Positions 11,761 through 24,919 of a stretch of DNA of 64,000 nt are shown one piece after another (position 1 is the stretch's first letter; each line of letters starts with the position of its first letter). Both the position numbers and the translations under genes were made by a program. Source of the stretch: Silene conica (Eukaryota; Streptophyta; Magnoliopsida; Caryophyllales; Caryophyllaceae); contig CM055318.2 in NCBI GenBank assembly GCA_029255685.2, positions 3,105,001 to 3,169,000 of the forward strand, given 5' to 3'. The notes below the pieces were generated by a model. It did no database searches, was not told the origin of the DNA, and saw nothing but the letters and a program-made list of their open reading frames with translations.

Positions 11761-11864
11761 CTGCAAATTAAACACACACAAACAAAAATTAACAAAAACC
11801 CATTAAACTAACAAGATTAAACCCATGAAAAGTAACCCCAGTAAAAAAAAATTGATGAACAAAC

Positions 11865-11960
11865 CTTGAAAATTGATGAAAAAGTAACAAAATTAGAGGG
11901 GATAAAAAAAATTATGTACAAAAAAGGGGAAAGAACTAGAAACTGTTTTAATGGGATCCG
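11865..11960 (-). other. Candidate first leader exon of the BOI-like gene
   Basis: Pyrimidine-rich ATG-free minus-strand sequence ending in a good donor at 11864. The upstream limit is a guess because no transcription start can be read from the sequence. Confidence 0.4.
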
Positions 11961-11999
11961 TGAAATGTCATAAATATGACTTTGGAAGAGCACATTAAT

Positions 12000-13608
12000 T
12001 AAGTACCCAAGAAAGAAATGAAGATGAACAGAAAAAATATAAAAATTATTTAAGTATTGTAAGAAAAATAAAATAAATAAAAATATAAAATAAATGGGAA
12101 AAGATGTTTTTTATTTTTTATATTTTTTTTTGTTTTTTCGGTTCAAGGTGTATCTGCACAAGGCCAGTGTAGCGCTTATGGGAATAGCAAGTCTCTCTTA
12201 TAACGATATTATTATAAAGAAATGGGAAGGGAAGGATCAAGTACCCGAGAAAGAAATGAAGATTAATCGAAAAGAATAAGAAGTATTATAAGAAAAAATA
12301 AAAATATATACATGGAAAAGGTAGGTTATTTTTATTTTATTTTATTTTATTTTATTTTTGAGATGAGAGTTCACACGGTTCCAAAAGATGATTCATGTCA
12401 GTCGACCCTAAAACATTTTGGGACTAAGGCTATGATGTTCTTGTTGTTGTCTCTTTTTATTTCCGATGTGCATTTGTACAAGGCCACTACAGTATACGGA
12501 GTATAAGGGAACAGCAAGTTTTTTAAGACGATAAAAAAGTCTAATGAAAATGGCCAAAGAGTGGTGGTAAATGTTTGTTATAACGACAACTCTGGTTTAA
12601 GATGAAAACACGTTAATATTTTAGGTATTTCTTTTTATCTTAATCTACCAGATTTAAATTAGAAATGTATATTACGTCTTGCTCCACATATAACAATGTA
12701 CGATCGAAAAATGTATTCCATATTACGCTATCTCTGTTTTAACTACGGGACTAAGATTTCTTCGATTTTTTAATAGTTTGTTGTTTTTTTAAGTGGGAAT
12801 ATGTAGGAGAAAAGAGAGAGGTGATGGGTGGGTGTGTTTATTTGGGTGGTGTGTGTCAGGTTGGTTTAGTGTTATGGGTACGTTTTGGTTTTGGTTTTGC
12901 TTATAGTGTTACTTTACGCAAACCATGATGAAATGAATCTACTTTCATATCTTTTGTGGAAAATAAAAAATTGAGATTCTACTCCATTTTAATGTGTTGT
13001 TCATTGTTATCTTGATCAATCTTCACAAGTTACATGATTTGAGATTTTGATTGTTAGAATAATTAATAATGAATCTTGTTGATTTGAAATCCTCGATCTT
13101 GATTCTACATATCTCAATTATATTTAATTAAAAGTGATGCGGTTTATCAAAAATTGTCGCTTTTCCATTGATCCACAACATTTGTAAGGAAAATTTGTGA
13201 TTAAATTTATGGGTTCAGAAATAATTTTCCTCGTTGTTTTTTTTATAGTTATTCTCCTGCAGTTTTAAACATGATACGTCGTAATTTACAAATTAATCAA
13301 AAAAATGGTATGTTATTAATTATGCATCTGAATTTGTTAAAACTAATTTAGATTAATGTTTTTTTTATTTTTAATACGGTTTGTTGTTTGTCTTCTATTG
13401 TTCTTTGATTATCTTGCAATGTTTTTTGTTGTAATATCGTTGTTATTTTATGGATATGAGTGGTACTTTATTTGTACTTTGTAAAAGAATTGTGTTTCGT
13501 TTGACGGGATGATAAAAAATGAAGATTTTGTAGTATGGTGTATTGATATGTTTAGATTACGATAATAAAAGATGAAAATTGTGTGCATTAGTTACAACGT
13601 ATTTTGTA
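12000..13608. other. AT-rich intergenic DNA
   Basis: No gene is supported. It contains an (ATTTT)n microsatellite at about 12326-12358, duplicated GTACCCGAGAAAGAAATGAAG-like stretches near 12004 and 12239, and otherwise unremarkable AT-rich sequence. Confidence 0.5.
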
Positions 13609-16187
13609 CTAGATTTCATGCCCGGCCGTTGGCCGGGTAATATCCAAAATAATTTCTGAATATTTATCTTGAAATGGTTGCTTTGAAGACATTTTTATAA
13701 TGAATATAATAGAAGAGTATGATTTATCATGACTTTTATGTAGTTTATGACTATTGAAAATTATTCCAAGTAGTGTAGCCAAGTACTCTATTATTTTTCC
13801 AGTTAATCGTTTTTGGTCAATGTCATATTAAATTATCAATTTTGTTTAGATTTCTAAGTCGAGTATTGTTTTCTTATACAATATCTTATATTGTGTATGC
13901 AGTTAAGTTCTTCAAACATAACCCAAAATTTAATTATATGCTTTTTTATAAACAGAGCTGAATAATATTATCTTTATTAAGATAGTAATTAACACTTTCT
14001 TTAGAGTGATATTGCTGCAAAATTAATTTCTTTTATATTTATTACTCAATTTTTTTAAATCGTTGTTTAGAAAAGAACCTTATTTTAAGTGACCATTTAT
14101 CATAATTTTCTAATGAGGATTATTAAAAGGGAGACTCTAGCTAATTGCATTGGTTGCTACCCGAAATTTTTCAGAAATGGTTAAGATTACCGATTTTGGT
14201 ACTTGAGAATTCCTAAATATGAGACCTTAATGGCTTAACACAAGTACAGAAAAATCAGTGGCCAAAACTTTACTTATAGGTTCGGTTATAACCAACTATA
14301 TACCAACATAATGAGCATATATAAATTATAGAGAATTATTCCCAAAACATGAAATTAAGTCACCTCATTTCCGAAACTATTCACCTTGGATATTAAATAG
14401 TTCAGCACAACATGTTAGTATTATTATATTCTATTATATACCGCATACCCGAGCTTATCTGACAAAACCTAATGTAAATGTTAATGAACAAACCGGGCTA
14501 TTGAGTCCTAATTGGCAGGACCTTCGCTACTTCGCTAAAATTGTTGTTTTTTTTTGTTTTTTTCATGTGCAGAGTCTTAAAAATATTGTCAATCTTGTAT
14601 TTAAATAATTTTCTATATGAATAGTCATTGTTATGATCAACATTTATCCATGCCTGAGAAAGTGGCCGGAAGGGTAAAAAATTTGGACACTTTCAATCTT
14701 ATGCTTATAAAAAAATTAAATCAGGTAAATTTCTAAAACCTATCAATATATTTATCTTAATATTTTTTCATAAAAGTCTTTTATAGACTTCACATATATA
14801 TCAAATCTAATGTAATCCCTAAGTAGTTGAATAAAAATAATATGAGCATTTAACTTTAAACTTCTTGAGATATAATATCACTTGTAAAGTAGGCTCTTTT
14901 AAATAACGAAGAAACCGACTTAATAGAAATAGTATTATACTATTATTTTATACGAAAACTACTATGAATTCTGAATCTCACTTACGAACACGCTAGTCAA
15001 ACTCCAATTCCAAGTTTATTTAATCCCCGCGCGATGCACGAGCAATATTCTGTCTTATAAACCTCCGTTGAATGTCAAGTTATAAATAACCACAACAAAT
15101 TTCAAATCCGGCCTATAAAATGGCTCGGTGAGGCTTTATCTCCAAATCGATTAAATTACTCAACCATTTCAATTCTAATACTCCATCTGTAAAATTTGAA
15201 AAACCAAAGAAAGATTGAGACTGAGGGGTAGCCGGGTAGGTACTATATATGACTTATGAAGTAATAGTTAGACATAATTTTTCATTCAATTATAACACAT
15301 TCCCCCAATCCTTCTTTGTTGGGCAAGTCGAAGGGTAAAGTGGGCTGGGAGAAGGTAGGCTATGCCTGTGATCATCAAAAACAGAGGAAAAGCTATGCTT
15401 GAGCCCTCAGGGACATGACTCGTGCCTAAATAATAAGGTATAATATGTATGAGTAGGAAGACATTTTTAAGAAGTAATAGAGTTGGTTATTACAAATTTC
15501 ATCTAGGCAAGGGTTCAATTTCCTCTACTGACAATTTTTACTTATTTATTGTGTTCATTTTTTCCGCCATACTTATTATGCTCATTATTTTTCTAATAAT
15601 TATATGGCTAATATACTTTTTGTCTCCTTAACAATTTCCATTCGAGCTTCATCACTGCTATAAGCAAGACAGACTGTATAATTAGTATTAGTATTCAATA
15701 GAATTTCATTGTAAATAAAATTATACGCCAAATGTGTTATTAGTCCGTACGAAAGTTGAAAAAGCATATGACTCTTCTCTAATTTCATTTAGATGGCTTA
15801 GAAATCCTTTCTTTAATCAAATTCTATCTAATTGTTGTCCTTTATCTTGACGATGAGTGGATAAATTTCTATAGAAAAGAATATAAAATTGAAGTGCTTG
15901 TTTACAACTTAAAGTAAGCACTTGCTAACAATATTAGTGCCATTCAAACTCTAAAATGAACGTATGGTAAAATCATACATTTTCATTTCTAAACTTTTAA
16001 TTTAAATCATTCTCTTAAACTCTAACAAATGATATTTTCAATCAAAACCAAATTTATTAAGTTTAAATATACATCTAACATTTTATAGATAATATAAAAT
16101 CAATAAACGGTGAAACAACTTTTTTTACATAAGAAGTAAATAATACTCCCTAAGTAGTATATTAACCTGTATTTATATAAGTATAGA
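13609..16187 (-). mobile_element. Candidate non-autonomous Helitron, minus strand
   Basis: Read on the minus strand the 3' end shows a GC hairpin (CCCGGCC AAC GGCCGGG), a short spacer and CTAG followed by host T at 13608. A matching 5' end (A then TCTATACTTATATAAA) lies at 16187. No Rep/helicase coding is seen. A second decayed CGTGCATCGCGCGGGG-type end near 15025 leaves open that the 5' end belongs to a different, shorter Helitron. Confidence 0.45.
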
Positions 16188-16789
16188 TTTTGATCTTAAA
16201 TAAAACATCTAATTAATGTAACTAAACTTTAATATACTAATTGACTTTAGTTTATGTATTAGTTTCACTTATATGTTTATCTAAAATTATTTTTTAATTA
16301 AATTTAATATTTATCTTAGTATAAATTAATAAGATGAATTTCGTAGAAAAGAATTTAGATGAACTAATCAACACACTATTTGTTCCGTATGTATATTGTG
16401 AGTTGAATGTATGCGGTGTTAGTTGTGATAAAAGTAGGATTTGCTCTCGAAACATATACTTACTTTGTATAATGTACCCGTTGGTCAATTTTTCGGACAG
16501 GCAAAAAACCCCTGGTGAAGGCGAGAGGAGAAAAAACTTACTATCCTAAAACAAAAGCGAGACAATTATAATGTAATCAATCCGTTGTTTATTAACACAA
16601 TTATGCTGCATAGAAAATTATGTCTAATGAAACGTATAACTAAGTTAAGCAAAACAAAATTAAATGTAATAAAGCTGTAACCATTCGTCCATCACTACCT
16701 ACAAATAATTGTTACATCTTCATCAAATTCCAAATCATAATATGTCTTCACCTACATATCGGGTTGTCTTATTGAAAACGTGCACTATT

Positions 16790-16980
16790 TATCATAAGCT
16801 GAAAACGAATATTGTTTCTCTCACAATATCACAAGTAGAAAGGCAAGTTGGATGCTCCGTTTAATTCCCACTTGATTTGTGGCTCGCATGGGGTGCTCCA
16901 TTTAATTCTCACTTTTTTATCACTCGCCGCATAACAACTTATGATGAATAGTATCTGTCTTCAATGAAAATTTTTGCCTA
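16790..16980. mobile_element. Diverged MITE of the ATAAGCTGA/TCAGCTTATGA type
   Basis: Left end ATCATAAGCTGAAAACG and right end AACTTATGATGAATAGTATC are inverted, with internal similarity to the elements at 51660 and 58075. No clear target duplication. Confidence 0.4.
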
Positions 16981-17246
16981 CACATATACTAAATAAATAA
17001 GACTTGTTAGAAATTCATTAGACAATAATCTAATTCAAAGAAAAATACCGATGAGTAGACTAATGCAATGCTATTCAACAATCTAAACCAATGTAAACAT
17101 CAAGACAAAGAAACAACAGAGATGTGGTTATACAATAAGTTAAAACAAAAATCAAAACATAAAAATAATTTGACATGAAGAGATATTATTAATTTTTAGA
17201 ATGGAAATATATGGATATATATATATATATATAAACATATTAAGGT

Positions 17247-17943
17247 ATAAGGTATAACTATAACTATAATTATGATAGGACTCTTGTAATTTTACATATA
17301 TAATTATAGAATTCAAGTAGAGATATAATTCTCTAAGACTCCTATAAGGGAGTATTTTTTAATTTAAATAATATTTTATATTTTAATATTCTATATTTTC
17401 TGTGTTGCTTATATTGCTTAATGCTACATCAACCTCTTCTTTCGGATATTTTACACCTCTAATAATACATTCTTTCGAATATTTTACACCTACCTCTAAT
17501 AATACATTAATGAAAGACAATAATGCAATACGATTTCTGACCACATAAGTATAGAAAAAAATCATAAAATCAAATTACGTAAACGTATGTATACAAAAAC
17601 TATAATGTAAATAACAAAATAAATCATAGATAAGAAATTATAATCAAAAGAATGAGTAGCATCATTAATCATTAATAATTGAGAATTGAAAATTAAGAAT
17701 AATAATAACAAAAGAAAGAGAAATTAATTTGTGAGCATGATTCGTGAAGTTGGGGGCTTGGGGCACCATAATATATATAGCTCTAAGAAAGAGAGGAATA
17801 ACTATAGCTATAATTATAATTATGATTATGTAGGACTCTTGCAACATTAGTATATAATTATACATATAATTCAAGTAAAGATAAAATTCTCTAAGACTTT
17901 TATTAGAGAGTATTTCTTAATGTAAATAATATTCTATATTTTA
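17247..17943. repeat. Pair of about 150-bp direct repeats
   Basis: The segment at about 17247-17392 (ATAACTATA, TAGGACTCTTG, TTCTCTAAGACT, GAGTATTT) recurs at about 17796-17943 in the same orientation. The spacing is about 550 bp. A local duplication or terminal repeats of a small element would both fit. A (TA)n run at 17215-17232 adjoins the first copy. Confidence 0.65.
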
Positions 17944-18056
17944 TTTAATATTTGATTTATAATTTTCTTTTTATCACATAATTATAATTACTTAAATAAT
18001 TCACAAAATTTAAACCAATGAAATCGCTCGAAAAGTTCCTCTTTTAAGTATATATA

Positions 18057-18080
18057 TTGATTGATTGATTGATTGATTGG
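18057..18080 (+). repeat. (TTGA)n microsatellite
   Basis: Six uninterrupted TTGA-type units. Confidence 0.85.
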
Positions 18081-18953
18081 TTTGCATTTGAATTTATAAG
18101 ATAGCATAATATTAGTACCTTATTTTGTAATTTATTTGTGACCTAAATAATCATATTAAATACCACGTCTAACTAAATAAATTGCAAGTATTCGTACAAT
18201 ACGATATGTATACAATAACTCTGTATATTATTGCTTTTATAGGTGGTTTACCTATGTTATTTTACCATGTGTTAATTATTTATTTATTCTATTATATATA
18301 GAGCCAAAAGAGTAATTATGTTATAATTAAGACTTATAAATACAAATAAAGTTTCAAGCTTCAAAAGTCTATAAATGTAAATGAGCTCATGAGTCGGCTG
18401 GTTGAAACATTAGATTAGTCCACATCAAATTTGTATGAGTTTGAACTCAAACTAAGTTTAACCGTCTTTGAGCCAATTACGAGTTATTCTTTGGTTGGAT
18501 CAGAAGCTCGTTTGAATTATTTTGCTATTAACATCGAATAACACATGTAATTTTTTCAGTATTCAACTTTCCATTTTTTATGTTGATGATGTCCGAGTCG
18601 AACCTAATAACCTACTTAGAGTGTCGACCGACTCAATAACTCTCCTAGACAAACCTATTAAGGCTTTGTTTGGTAAAAATCGGCTTAATTTCAACATAAG
18701 TAGATTGCAAATGACAGGTTTTCACAAAAAGTTTAACTAGCATATTATAATTAGCAGAATTAATTTGAGTCTTTGTTAACTACCAGATTTCGAGTATTAA
18801 ATTGTTAGTTTTGTTTGTAAAATTTCCGAGTTTAAAATATGTTAACCAATATAGTAGAGTAATGAGTATAATGTAAAACAACATATTGACCCAAAATATT
18901 TTGTCTACCAAAAAATAAAATTAATATATTAGCGAATCAAACATACTAAGTAT

Positions 18954-19491
18954 GTGTTTGGCCCTGCTTTTCAACTGTTTTTTCAACCAAAGAAATAGAA
19001 GCTGGGTCAAACACTACTTTTAAAAAAACTAAAAACTAATTTTATTAAACAAAAATTCTGAAACTGACCCCTAGAAACACCTAGAAACAGAAGTAGCAAT
19101 TTGTTACTTCTGTTTCTCTTTTCACGTTGCTCTTAAGTTATTTGAGCGTCAAAACCCAAAAAAATACCGCCAAAATCGAAAAAAATACTGCCAAATAACA
19201 ACTTTCAGATTTTGTTTACCTCTTATAAAATAAAATTGTCTGGTGTGAGGGTGAGTCTTACTAGATGTCGGAATTCTCGCAAGTTAATCCCGCTCTTTTG
19301 TATATCTATATATAATATATTTTAGCAAAATAAAAAAATTTGATAGAAACTAGTTAGGCCAAACACGATAAAACTGATAAAAATAGTTTTTAAAAAATTT
19401 TGGCCAAACAGGAACAATTTTATCAAGAACTAGTTTTATAAAAAACTCCTTTGCAGAAGTAGAAATTCTTTTTCATAAACAAGGCCAAACA
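18954..19491. mobile_element. hAT-like MITE with GTGTTTGGCC ends
   Basis: Starts ATGTGTTTGGCC and ends GGCCAAACAT. Flanks CTAAGTAT and TTAAGTAA may be a diverged 8-bp duplication. No transposase coding. Confidence 0.5.
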
Positions 19492-19980
19492 TTAAGTAAA
19501 TTTCTCAAATATGCTAAAAATTGATCAATATATCGTTTACCAAACACCTCACAACACATACGCATCCCGAGATCACAAGTCACAACTTCAAATAAACCGA
19601 AATCAAAGCGATTTTTACCGAAAACAAACATCGATTAAAGAGTTAGTTTCGGTTAGGTTTATAATTCAGGTAAATTGTCGGTTAAATTTGTTCAATTGTT
19701 CGGAAAGTGGGACCTATCGCCCGGCAATTTTACGAAATCGCGGTGATCAGTCATTTACTACTGCTTCTACTGCCGTCTCTTCTCGTTTTCCCACCCAACA
19801 TATCCCACCCTTTTCTGTTTTGGAATTTTGTTTCCACACTGAAATACGACTGTAACATGCAACTAACTTTAATTTTATTAAATATTTACAAATATTGCAG
19901 TTTCATGAATTTAATGAACATGAATTTTTTCACTAGTAACCAATCGATCGACTTGAATTTGACCCGAGATTTAAATTAAT

Positions 19981-20360
19981 TTAGGCCCTGTTTGTTAAAC
20001 AACGGATTAATATTGGCAGAAGCAGATTTCAAAAACAGATTTGACTAGCAGAATGATTTAGCGGATTTGACTAGCAGATTTATTTAGCAGAATTGTTTTA
20101 GAGGTGTTTGGTAATTGACAGTTTAGATTAGCAGATTGTCTAAAATCTTTATAAAATGACAGTACATGAAAAATTATTTATTACAATTTTTTTCTTTCTA
20201 ATATGCTAATCCAATATGCTGGTAGGAGCAGCATATTGTAAAATAGCATATTGGACCCCAATATACTATTTCAATATGTCATTAACCAAACACTCTAAAT
20301 AACATATTGGTAAGTCAAACATGCTAAATCTCTCAAATATGCTGAAATTTGGCCAAACAT
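19981..20360. mobile_element. Second GGCC...TTTGG-ended hAT-like MITE
   Basis: Begins TTAGGCCCTGTTTG and ends TTTGGCCAAACAT. The interior repeats AGCAGA(A/T)T words. It is a sibling of the element at 18954 in structure, with a diverged interior. Confidence 0.4.
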
Positions 20361-22380
20361 GTTTAACTCGAGTAGAATGTTTATTATTGGATATTGGACG
20401 TTATCTCCAAATAACTTAATAACAACCCACCTGAAAATGACCCGGACCCGAACCCGAGCCGGCTAGAATTTTCGCAAATCCAAACTACCTGAACATAAAT
20501 TGACTCGAAGGTCTCGAACCAACCCTTAGCCGATTGACCCGTTTGCCGAGTACCCTTAGCCGTACACTCGTGAATAAATAAGATATATCTGATGAAGTAT
20601 TAAAGACGAATTTAAAATCCAGAGGCAAACGAGTAATGATATACTACATGATAAGAATATACATACCGAAAAATCTAAATAAAACCTTAGAAATTTTCAT
20701 CAGTTAGCAAGGTTACAAGAGCGAGCACTATTGCTATAATGCCAGGTCCTCTAACTCGACCACTCTGCTGATAATCTAAGAGTTAAAGGTTTAAATCATA
20801 TTATCCTTTTTGTTTAATGTCACGCTACTTTCAAGGTCTAACCGTATATCATTCGCTCATGCGGTTACTTACGTATTCAATGTGACTAAGGTCAATTTAG
20901 CTCAGTTATTAATTAAGTTGATTTTTCGGTTCAAATAATTTTAATTATGACTATATAAATTAAATTGGAATATTTATATTTGTTTTATGCGTTTTATATA
21001 ATGAAACACCAATCAATTAAAATTCGGAGTTAAACTCAAATTAGTCGGTTTAAAAACAAATTGAGTCGAATCACATCTTTTAAGTCGGGCTACTCAACTC
21101 GAACCAATTTTGGCTAATTCACTTTTTTTTTTTATCTTTATTATCTTGTAGCCCCACGAACTTTGATAAACGAAGACTATTAAAGCGAATAGGACCATAC
21201 TTTAAAAAGTCAAATTTAAAAGTCAAACTAAAGTTCATCTAGCTTTGTAAAATTGGCGGGTATATTTTGGCGGGTGACCCGGTGAATCCAGCAATGTACC
21301 AGCAAGACCCCGCCATTTGATGAACTTCCCCAATTTACTAATTCCATTAATAATCATCTATTTCGCATTTAATAATCGGACTCCCTCCGTCTCAATAAAA
21401 TATATTTACTATACAAAAGATCAAGTTATAAATAGAGGGGAATTGCTCTTAATATTATTAAAATAAAAAATAAAAAGTAAAACATATGCGAAATAGAAAC
21501 GTAAACTAATGACTAAAACGCTAAAACGAAAATATTGATAAATTTTATATTTAGATATGTTAGTTTTCATCACAAAACATCAGGTCATTAAAATATAAAT
21601 AAATTTAATTGTTTTTATTGTTTATACTGTTTTTGTACAAATAGGATTATACATCCAGATGTGTATGAGCATCGTACATCTAATACAAATCTAATTGAAC
21701 TTATATGTAATTTTTCTGAGCTTTCAACAATTTTTTGTCTTGCACTGTAATTTTTTAGTGTTAAAATTACCATCTTTGAATTTTATATGCGTTATTTTTT
21801 AGATTCAATATAATATGTTGAGTTACAATTTTTTTATTAATACGTTCACATCTTTTTAATAAAGCTCGTAAAATATATATATAAGCTCAAACCCTTTGCT
21901 ATAAAGCTCGAAATCTATACTACTAGATGTATACAACTGGTTATATAATCATCTAATTACGGTTTTTGAGTCAATCATATACTCCGATATTATAAAACGG
22001 TCTTATAAAGAAGTGGATGTTACTATAAACATGTGTATAATTGCTTAAGGGTTGGGCCAGTTGTGAAAGCCAGCCCAATTGCGTGAATGCGTGATGACGC
22101 GTGAATATTATAAAGACTAATTTATGTGGAATGATGAATTTGTCCATAATTTGGTACGCGTACTAATCTGTTTACACAAATTATCGTCTGTGATGATAAC
22201 GTCCGTCGGGATATAAAAATATAATATTTTTAATTTTCCACGCATGTATATGGTTGTTTTATCTAAATAATTAAATATATATAACCCATCGCAAATTTAT
22301 AACAAATATACCCATTACAAAAAAAACTTATCGATTTATTTAGGCGTAGATACTAGATAGTACTAGTAGGAGGTTTCTTC
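20361..22380. other. Gene-free interval
   Basis: AT-rich with a CCCGA/GACCCG low-complexity patch at 20430-20570 and a partial Stowaway-like end (CTCCCTCCGTCTC) at 21382. No gene or RNA recognised. Confidence 0.45.
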
Positions 22381-22898
22381 TAGGGGTGTAACCGAGCCGA
22401 TTTGAGTTCGAGCACGGGTGGGCTTGGAATCGGCTCAGAAGTTTGAGCTTGAGCTCGGAATCAGCTCGGAATTATCCGAGCTTAAAAAATCAAAGCTCTG
22501 AATCAGCTCAGATTAGACTCGAGCTCTATTCGAGCTCGGTTAAATAATTTTTTTCTTTACTTTCATAAACTTGTAAGTCAAAATAAAAATAAAATATTTT
22601 AATACAAATGAAAATATAAAATACTTATCAAATATAAAAAAACAAACGATTATAAATGTTAAAATGACATTTTATTAGGAACAATAAAAATTACAAATTG
22701 ACAAAATAACTAAATAGTAGATAAAACGAGCCTAACCGAACTTCCGATTTCGAGCTCTACTAAGCTCGGAATCGGCTCGGATTTGGTCCACCCCGACTCG
22801 AAATCAGCTCGGAATTAGTTTTGACCGATTTCGAGCCGAGCTTTGACCGAGTTGATTCCGAGGACTCTACGAGCCGGCTCAGATCATTTACAGCCCTA
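22381..22898. mobile_element. hAT MITE, TAGGGGTGTAA family
   Basis: Ends TAGGGGTGTAA and TTTACAGCCCTA, flanked by a perfect 8-bp duplication GTTTCTTC (22373-22380 and 22899-22906). The interior consists of CGAGCTCGG/GAATCGGCTC words around an AT-rich core. Confidence 0.85.
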
Positions 22899-24340
22899 GT
22901 TTCTTCTAATCATTTTGGGTGGAACAACTAATACGACCCCTTGCTTGTTTTCAACATATAAATACTCACTTCATTTCGTTCATTGATTTGATTTTAAGTT
23001 TAGTGTTAGCACAAAGATTAAAAAAATAAAGATTATTTGTAGTGGTTGTTAGTGGATGATAAGTGGATTATAATGAAAATGTATGATCAAGATGTTAGCC
23101 ACAAAAACTTTCCTAATAAATAAAGGTAAATAAATGAATGACGCATCATGAATTGTAATAGGTAAACAAGTGAGTAAGTGCCCGGAATTATAACACCCTG
23201 AATTATTCAGGAATTTGTAGGGGTAAAAATGCATTTCCACATAAATAGAATTGTTACAATCTCAATTTTCCGAGATAGTGAACAATTAAAGATAAACAAT
23301 ACAAGGTACTTTATAATAATATTGTAGGACCATAAAGAGTATTAATTAAAAAAAACACCTAAAATCTAGGTGTTTTATGAGATGATAAATAATTATGAAT
23401 CGAGTATATCGGTATAGTTTTTATCGGTTCAGATGTATTCAGGTTTGGGTATCATGCGGTTATTATTGTATTCAATTCAGTTTTGCTTTATTTGATTCAA
23501 ATTGAGTCGAGATTGACCCGTCAAATATGATTCAAGTACTCATCTCGGGTGTTCAGTCGGTTATCAATTCAGACTTTTTTCGATCATTTTTTAATGAGCT
23601 CAAGTTTATTTTGTTTGGCTTATATTTTTCTCCGATTGGTGCCACTTCAACCAATATACTTGGTTAAATAGGAAAACGAGTCAAATAATATAATACTTCA
23701 TACTTGTATAAATGACACATTATCTTGTTAGGCACTACACATTACTGTCTTATCAAATAAATTTGACACATTTTAAGATTAAAACGGATTCGTAAGTTTA
23801 AGAGTATAATCCAAATTGCTATTCCTTCCGTTGGATTAATTGTGATTCTACGTACGGGTAAAGTTGTAATTTGTTAATTAGGCATGATATTTATGAGCAA
23901 TCGGAAACTCTTATACACAAATACGTACTTCATCCATGTTGACATTACTCATTGATGATCGATTTGTACATATGGATCAAATAAAAACTCAGTTTTTATA
24001 AATTTATAGACTATCGTTTCGTGACAAAGCCAGGATTTTAACCGACGGAAAACATTGACAAGCCAGGCAGGCAGGCGAGGGAGCCGAAGGTGATCGATCA
24101 ACCAATATACTCAGAAGACATATAGCTGAATCAAGACTTCTAACCCATATTTGACTCATTTAATAAAACAGAAGCTTCTAACACAACTCATGAACCTAAG
24201 AAGAAGACAAGCTCCGAGAACAAAGACTGGACAGCCTAGCAACATAAGAAATAGACAAGGACAACAGAGGAAGGGACAAGATAACCGGACAAATGTTGGT
24301 CTTAAGACAATAATCCGAGGTTAAAACACAAGCCAACAAC
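22899..24340. other. Gene-free interval
   Basis: No gene is supported. A small perfect hairpin (ACACCTA, short loop, TAGGTGT) lies at about 23354-23374. 24020-24340 is less AT-rich and unrecognised; it leads into the hairpin at 24341 and might be part of the same transcript or element. Confidence 0.4.
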
Positions 24341-24538
24341 ATAAAACAAGACTTTTTTAAAGCACCTACGGTTACAGAAAGACATCTTTAGACAACTACT
24401 TGGGATGTTAACGAAGAGTTAAGACAAGAAGAAAGATAAATAACAAGAAAAGTCAGACTAAGGAAGTTAACATCCCAAGTAGCTGTCTGAAGATGTGTTT
24501 CTGTATGAACCGTAGGTGCTTTAAGAAAGTCTTTATTA
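24341..24538. other. Long imperfect hairpin: candidate MIRNA locus or foldback element
   Basis: 5' arm about 24341-24412 and 3' arm about 24466-24538 pair over roughly 60-70 bp with one 3-nt bulge and few mismatches. Perfect blocks are CTACTTGGGATGTTAAC and TAAAGCACCTACGGTT. The loop is about 53 nt. No target-site duplication is evident, which leaves a young MIRNA, an inverted-repeat siRNA locus or a decayed foldback MITE. Strand of transcription is unknown. Confidence 0.6.
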
Positions 24539-24654
24539 TAAGAGAACCTAAAAAAATTTGAAAAATTTAATTAAAAATTTCGATTTTCAAACGCTAGCAA
24601 AGACAACGCCCCATACAAGCCCCCTTACCTCACCACTGTTTACGCCAGTTCTGG

Positions 24655-24790
24655 TTGCATAAATATAAGAAAAATCTCAACATTTCAATATCATTAATTG
24701 TTAAACTCATTAATTTTATTATATTCCTACTTTTATGCACTTACTTTGAAGAATAAATGTTCTTATAACATCGTTGGCAAATTATGTATT
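24655..24790 (+). repeat. Dispersed repeat, forward copy
   Basis: Contains AAATCTCAACATTTC, ATTAATTGTT and GAATAAATGTTCTTATAACAT. The reverse complement of this segment recurs at 31110-31250 on the other side of the INO gene. Confidence 0.6.
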
Positions 24791-24824
24791 AAATCAACAT
24801 AACATTTCAAATTGACAAATCTTA

Positions 24825-24919
24825 CTCCGTCCATCCGTTCGATTTGATTACATATATTTTATTAAAATATACCTTATATATTTTAAACGAACGTGTCGAG
24901 TCAAACCGAGCGAATGGAA
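24825..24919. mobile_element. Short decayed Stowaway MITE
   Basis: Left TA then CTCCGTCCATCCGTTCG, right inverted CGAGCGAATGGAA then TA. Only 95 bp, with diverged ends. Confidence 0.5.

Noticed and set aside
19511-19979. Two overlapping plus-strand frames (114 and 90 codons)
   Set aside because: They lie between two MITE-like elements, have no recognisable motif and no supporting splice structure.
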